Source: Arabidopsis thaliana (Eukaryota; Streptophyta; Magnoliopsida; Brassicales; Brassicaceae). From it: a stretch of DNA of 64,000 bases. A model generated the notes under the pieces. The model was not told the origin of the DNA and did not search any database. It worked only from the letters and a program-made list of their open reading frames with translations. The stretch is taken from positions 17,531,971 through 17,595,970 of the forward strand of contig NC_003070.9 of assembly GCF_000001735.4 (NCBI RefSeq). Direction: 5' to 3'. Position numbers and translations under genes: made by a program. The number at the start of each line of letters is the position of its first letter. Positions within the stretch are counted from its first letter, which is position 1. This document shows positions 59,281 through 64,000 of this stretch, one piece after another.

Positions 59281-59939
59281 ACTTTTTTTAAAAGTGAACA
59301 CTTCTTTGCAAAACTCATGAAGCCTCTATCTTTATTTTCTTGTACTATCTTAATTCTAATTTGTATGGACTTTCCTCTTTTGAATGGAAATTATTGTTTG
59401 GCAAAAAAAAGAAGTTTAAGAGATCAGGGCGATCTTAGTGATCCCTAAGCAAAAGAAAAAAAAAACTTCATGCGTCTCTTAGAGTCCATGTATATGTAAA
59501 AGTAACCATATATAGTCTCGCTTTTGTGGCTTTGCACTTTCCACCATTGTCCTCCTCAACAAACGTAGTTCTCTAATGTAATGAGCAACAGATAGAGAAG
59601 AAGAGAAAAGTATGCCAAAGAAAAGAACCAAAACATATTGAAGCGCATTATTATTATACTGTACAAGTTGCAAGTCAAAGTCATTAAGAAGGAAGAGAGG
59701 TACTACTATTGAACGGTTATGATGAATTTGTAAAATGCAGTAGGGAATTGGCAAGGGAGGAAGATTACACGTAATAAAATCAAAGTAAGGAAGGAGAACT
59801 TAGAAGAAAATAATAATCATAATCTTGCACAAGTGATCATTCTATCATTTATGATCATTTTACTTTGACCAAAAAAAAAGAAGATTATTCTTAAGGAAAA
59901 AAAAACCAAGAAATTAAATTATGACAAAGACATTTGACT

Positions 59940-60600
59940 CTCATTGTGATCGAGGAAGGCATGGAGCCTTGGAACTTTGTTACTGAGCCTAGATTTGTCA
60001 TCTGCGATTTCTTTTATTAAGTTTGAATCTTCTAAAGCTGTTTTTCACCGGATCACAAAATAAAATATAATCCATCTTTCGAAACGTGGACGATACGTAA
60101 ATAAACTCCCCATTATGAGTGCAACCTTTTAGTTTGAAACATGTTCTCAAACTTCCATCATAGTGACTAGAAAGTACAAGAACATCTTTACTCGACCACT
60201 TGTGTTTCTCTGCGTCAGCCAAAATCCACAATGTGATACTATGCTTCCGGATACCATCCTTCATGGTACGTTTTTCAACACAAGCTAATCTCCCTTCATA
60301 AGTTAAGAGCTCTATCGTGCTAGCGTTCCAAACTGTCGGCGTTGCTGATTGTTTAAAGCAGATCAAGCCCTCGACAGATTCCGTAGGGGGAGGTTACGAA
60401 GTCCTTGTGGGAATTCCATATGATAACAATAAATAGGCTCGTTGGAATTCTGAATCGAGGACACAAACAACTTGTCATATTCTTGGAAGAAAACCAAAAG
60501 ATTCGGCCGTGGAGACTGGAGACCTAGTTTCCAACAAGTTGATGAAATATGGATCGGTGCTGATTGATAACCAAAGCTTAGACATGCAACGAAACGACTA
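59940..60600 (-). pseudogene. F-box/FBA relic, partial duplicate of the gene at 42936-44122
   Basis: The C-terminal half is open over 59998-60366 ([20 protein letters not shown], later [20 protein letters not shown]). Compared with 42936-44122 it lacks the middle of the FBA domain: after TPTVWNAS it jumps to [12 protein letters not shown]. Upstream to 60600 only pieces of the F-box C-side remain, in other frames. The 3' flank is also shared. Confidence 0.8.
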
Positions 60601-60713
60601 AAATTATATCGTTTTGCTTAGCCAAACTCTATGTCACGCTTCTAACTGAGGATACGACTAAAACTAAATTGTTTTGCTTAGTCACACTCGATGTTACGTT
60701 TTTAACTCAGTTA
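60594..60713. repeat. 60-bp tandem repeat, two diverged copies
   Basis: ACGACTAAAA(T/C)TA...TTTTGCTTAG(C/T)CA starts at 60594 and 60654. It lies at the broken 5' edge of the F-box relic. Confidence 0.8.
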
Positions 60714-61860
60714 CGTTAAAACGGTTAACTCTTTATAGATCAAAGTACGTAGGAAATGGCTATCAGACTTGAGGATTAGATAAATAATTTGAAATTTTTT
60801 TGTTTCATATTTAAAAGGGCTTTGTGCAAAAACACTTTCAAAATCGTCCATTTATGTAACTAAACTCTCCACCTCCGAAAAATGTTGAATAATCTTACGA
60901 AATAAAAAATAATACGCAATATACTCTTATACATTTATTGTAAACATATTCACGATCACATATTATTTTATTTTTAAAAATCTAAAGATAGAATTAAACT
61001 CCTCGTTTTAAGGACTTCGATTTGGCTAATTGGTTGAGGTGAGATGATTCCCTGTGCAGTTCATGTTTACACAAAAAAGAAGAAGAGACAAGAACCATAA
61101 TTTGTTATTTTTATTACAAAGAACCATCGTAGTGACACGGGATATAATCAAAGTAAGGAATGAGAAATTATTAAGCAAAATTCATAAATTAGCATAAATG
61201 ATGATTCAAAAGAAAACAAAAATCAAATGGCTACACGTGATTCGGAAAAGCAATGGAGCGGATACATACATCGGTTTGTAACTTCATCATTAAGATTTTT
61301 TTTCTTTTTTTGGAATATAATGCTAGCTAAATTAGATTTAAAGAAAAAATAAATGTTTCTATAACTTGTGAATCAAAAAGTTGCTTAAAGAACGTAAAGC
61401 CAAAAACTTTTATAGAAAACATGAATCAAATGTTATACTCTCGATGAAGCTATTGTTGGAAGCTTTCCTCATACCGTTTATTTTCCTGTTATATCTTGAT
61501 TTTCACCTGTTTAGTTATGAATTAGGTATTAGGTTTAGAGTTTTTTTAATTATTTCTAAAGTATTTTTAAAAAAAATTCAAATATTTTATTGAGATTTAA
61601 TTGGAGATAATTAAGCATTTTGGAGGAAAACCGAAAAAAATAAGAAATTAAGCTGAAGAGACAAATCTAGTATCGGATCATGCTATCAGTGTCGACAAAC
61701 ACTAGATCTTCGTCATGCATCCAACTTTCAAAAGAGGAAATTAATTTTACTTACTGTAAACTTTTATTGATAGAGATCTTCGTCATGCATGCAACTTTTA
61801 AAAGTAAGATTTTTGTCATGCATCGAACTTTTAATACAAATATTTTCTCCATAACATTCA
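60714..61860. other. spacer with a third echo of the F-box flank
   Basis: At 61130-61260 the sequence GTGACACGGGATATAATCAA...AAGCAATGGAG echoes the 3' flank and last codons of the F-box copies. The rest is AT-rich. Three near-copies of ATCTTCGTCATGCAT(C/G)CAAC lie at 61708-61830. Confidence 0.5.
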
Positions 61861-61867
61861 TTCATTG

Positions 61868-61875
61868 TATAAATA
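61868..61875 (+). promoter_or_regulatory. TATA box of the thioesterase-like gene
   Basis: GTATAAATACAC about 115 bases before the ATG at 61983, with an A-rich leader. Confidence 0.6.
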
Positions 61876-61982
61876 CACAATGTACCCCCTTACAATCCAT
61901 ACGTTTTCGAATTATACATAAAAACATTCAAAAGAACAAAAGAAAAAACTCTTCGGAAACAAGAAGTTATTCATATCAAAGC

Positions 61983-63896
61983 ATGGCTTCTAGTATGTTT
62001 TTATCTTTGCTGTGATATATTGTTCATGCTTCTTCCATTCTTTTCAAAGTTGTTGGACTATTTTCTCTCATATATTTATTGCGTCACTGATTAATGAATC
62101 TGCGTATGTTGAAATTTTTACAGCTAGTAGAAATGTTATTAAATTTGAAGACGTTCTATCTTTTGGACCCATAGGAACTCATAAGGCCACTATAGTCTGG
62201 CTGCATGATATCGGCGAGACAAGCGCAAAGTAATAATAATAATCTCACATTCTTTATTAATTTTTTTTTGGTATATACTCAAAAGATCAAAAAGATATAT
62301 ACCATAAACATGTTTTGGATAAATTCAATTAAATTATATTATTAAGCTTAAAATTTTTTATTTTTTTGGCATTATCTGTACAACTACTAATTGTTTTTAT
62401 TTTTTTGACCTTTATATGTATATAAATGGTAGGCACCACAAACAATAATAAATAACATCTATTGTATCTTTCTATTGAATTTATCTTTTCTTATGACATA
62501 TTAAACTCATTTCACTAAAAATGTATATACTTTGAATCTTGTTTGTCTTTGTATTCGAAGTTTTTCTCACTGTATTCAAATAAATAATTTAGAGTTTTGT
62601 TTAAACTGGTTTCTATTTACTCTATAGTTTTTAAAACAAAAATACTTTGTTTTCGTAATTTAAATAGCTCCCCGAATTTCATTGGTCCGGCTCTGATACC
62701 TCTATATCAATTATGTCTGCAGTTCAACTCGATTTGCAAGACAGATGGGTCTTAAAAATGTATGGATGGATGAACAAGAACGTTTTGTCACAATTCTTAT
62801 ATCCTAAAAGAAATTTGATTTAAGTTTCTAAGAATAAGTATATATATGATTCTGTGTAGGTTAAGTGGATTTGCCCAACTGCTCCTAGACGCCCCCTTAC
62901 TATCCTAGGTGGAATGGAAACCAATGCATGTAAGATCACTTAACTTAAAATTTTATCAAAAACATCATTTAATGTTGCTAATATTCTATTATTAACAATA
63001 CTATATCTACAATCTTCTTTGGTGAATCAGGGTTCGATATCGCAGAACTTTCTGAAAACATGCAAGATGATGTGGCGTCATTAAATCATGCTGCTTTATC
63101 TATTGCTAACCTTTTATCTGAAGAACCCACAAACGGTAACTTATACTTTTTTACACTCTAAATTAATATACATACTTTAGACCTTATATATATATATATC
63201 AAATTTATAAATCTCTGGTCTGAATAGTGATGATAGGAATAGGAGGTATCGGCTTTGGTGCAGCGCAAGCTCTCTACCTTGCGAGTAAGGGTTGTTATGA
63301 CACTAATCAACGGCTTCAAATAAAGCCACGAGTTGTTATAGGGCTCAATGGTTGGCTTCCTGTCTGGAGGTAGCGTCTTCGAGTACATTTTATTACTAAT
63401 GTTTTTCAATAATGTCACTCACTTATTACTAATTTTTGTAACTGAAGTTACGTATATTTTAAACATGAAAAACCTAAATCAATCTTGTAGAAGCTTACAA
63501 AACAACATAGCATCAAATCCCGGGGGTAGAGATCGTCCTATATCACTACCAATCTTACTTGCACATTGTATGTGTATCATCTATTTAACTTTTCTACAAT
63601 TTAGATAACCATCGCGAGATCATGAAAACTGAAAACAATTTTGGAATCTTATAGGTGTTACAGCTAATTATGTGGTGCCGTACGAATTTACACACAAATG
63701 TGCTCATTCCATTCTCATGGCTGGATTTCAGAGCACGCTAAGAAAATACGAAGGGTCTAAACATGAATTCTTTCTCTTTACTTTGGTTTAATTACCATTT
63801 ATTCGAACAGATGCCTCTAAATATGGTTTTGCCATGTACAGGGATCATAATTGGGACGAGGTAAAGCAATGGCTCAAACGTTACCTTCGGCTCTGA
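61983..63896 (+). CDS. Acyl-protein thioesterase-like protein, catalytic residues lost
   Basis: This is a relative of plant acyl-protein thioesterases (alpha/beta hydrolases that remove palmitate from proteins). Supported exons: 61983-61992, 62124-62229, 62860-62929, 63031-63135, 63228-63369, 63491-63567, 63655-63754 and 63842-63896. Phases agree from 62860 on. The exon linking KATIVWLHDIGETSA to VKWICPTAPRRP is not clear. Other family blocks: NAWFDIAELSENMQDDV, VVIGLNGWLPVW, VVPYEFTHKCAHSILMAG. The nucleophile motif GGFSMGAA of the family reads GGIGFGAA (no Ser), and the DDVVPY aspartate is Asn (NYVVPY). So hydrolysis is unlikely. It is a pseudoenzyme or pseudogene. I recall 'thioesterase-related' loci here (At1g47780/47786). 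Confidence 0.7.
62689..62700 (-). other. initiator-Met tRNA primer-site-like 12-mer in an intron
   Basis: GGCTCTGATACC is the exact complement of the GGTATCAGAGCC primer site seen in the TRIM at 39706. Flanking sequence to about 62800 has TGTC... text that could be an LTR edge. It sits where an exon of the thioesterase-like gene is expected. A single 12-mer is weak evidence of a retroelement relic. Confidence 0.3.
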
Positions 63897-64000
63897 GGAT
63901 TAACACTAAACTCTAAATTAAAAGAAAAAGGAATTGGAGACCAGAACTATAGTACAATATATATACATTATATATTTAAACGTTTTATATGTTTTTTCTT
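63897..64000. other. 3' region of the thioesterase-like gene
   Basis: AT-rich with AAATTAAAAG and TATATATAC words. Probable 3' UTR. Nothing else seen. Confidence 0.4.

Noticed and set aside
60995-61070. possible third SINE head (GGCTAATTGGTTGAGG)
   Set aside because: Box A is fair but box B is poor and there is no tail.

Overview
This is a plant nuclear window. Genes have GT-AG introns and sit in very AT-rich intergenic DNA crowded with decayed transposons. The gene products and their order (an LHT8/AATL1-type amino acid transporter, an AtSerpin1-type serpin, OSB1, a PPPDE protease, PEX11A, a type I MADS-box gene, several FBA-type F-box genes and a palmitoyl-thioesterase relative) match what I recall of Arabidopsis thaliana chromosome 1 around At1g47670-At1g47786. 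That placement is from memory of the proteins, not from a search.

Layout. 1-4167: the end of an old Ty3/Gypsy-like element on the minus strand (LTR 3640-4167), with a tandem GACGAGCT-type array inside. 4864-7516: the amino acid transporter (minus, five exons). 8505-18090: three tandem copies of a ~3.25-kb segment; each holds a copia fossil fragment and an N-terminal F-box fragment. 18100-26290: gene-poor DNA with a Helitron terminus, an Emigrant-type MITE and unassigned open-frame relics. 26301-28091: serpin. 28520-29362: two SINE-like copies. 29544-30889: OSB1. 31229-31882: a short Helitron with both ends. 31961-33172: an F-box gene. 34640-37065: PPPDE protease with a long 5'-UTR intron and two overlapping uORFs. 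37418-38164: PEX11A. 39346-39955: a TRIM fossil. 40481-41189: MADS-box gene. 41698-42250: a SINE-like sequence and a small unrecognised gene. 42936-44122: an F-box gene with an apparent frame break. 48134-56807: an 8.7-kb segment bounded by matching inverted repeats and filled with repeated exon-like blocks and CA-rich arrays. 57326-59280: an F-box pseudogene split by a LINE-like insertion. 59940-60600: a second F-box relic. 61983-63896: an acyl-protein-thioesterase-like gene that lacks its catalytic Ser and Asp.

The genes do not form a pathway. They are independent host genes (plasma-membrane transport, protease inhibition, mitochondrial DNA maintenance, peroxisome division, transcription, ubiquitin ligase adaptors). 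The strongest candidate for something undescribed is 48134-56807. It reads like a decayed spliced locus in which short exons, most ending GGTCAG before a GTA donor, have multiplied, and inverted repeats enclose the whole.
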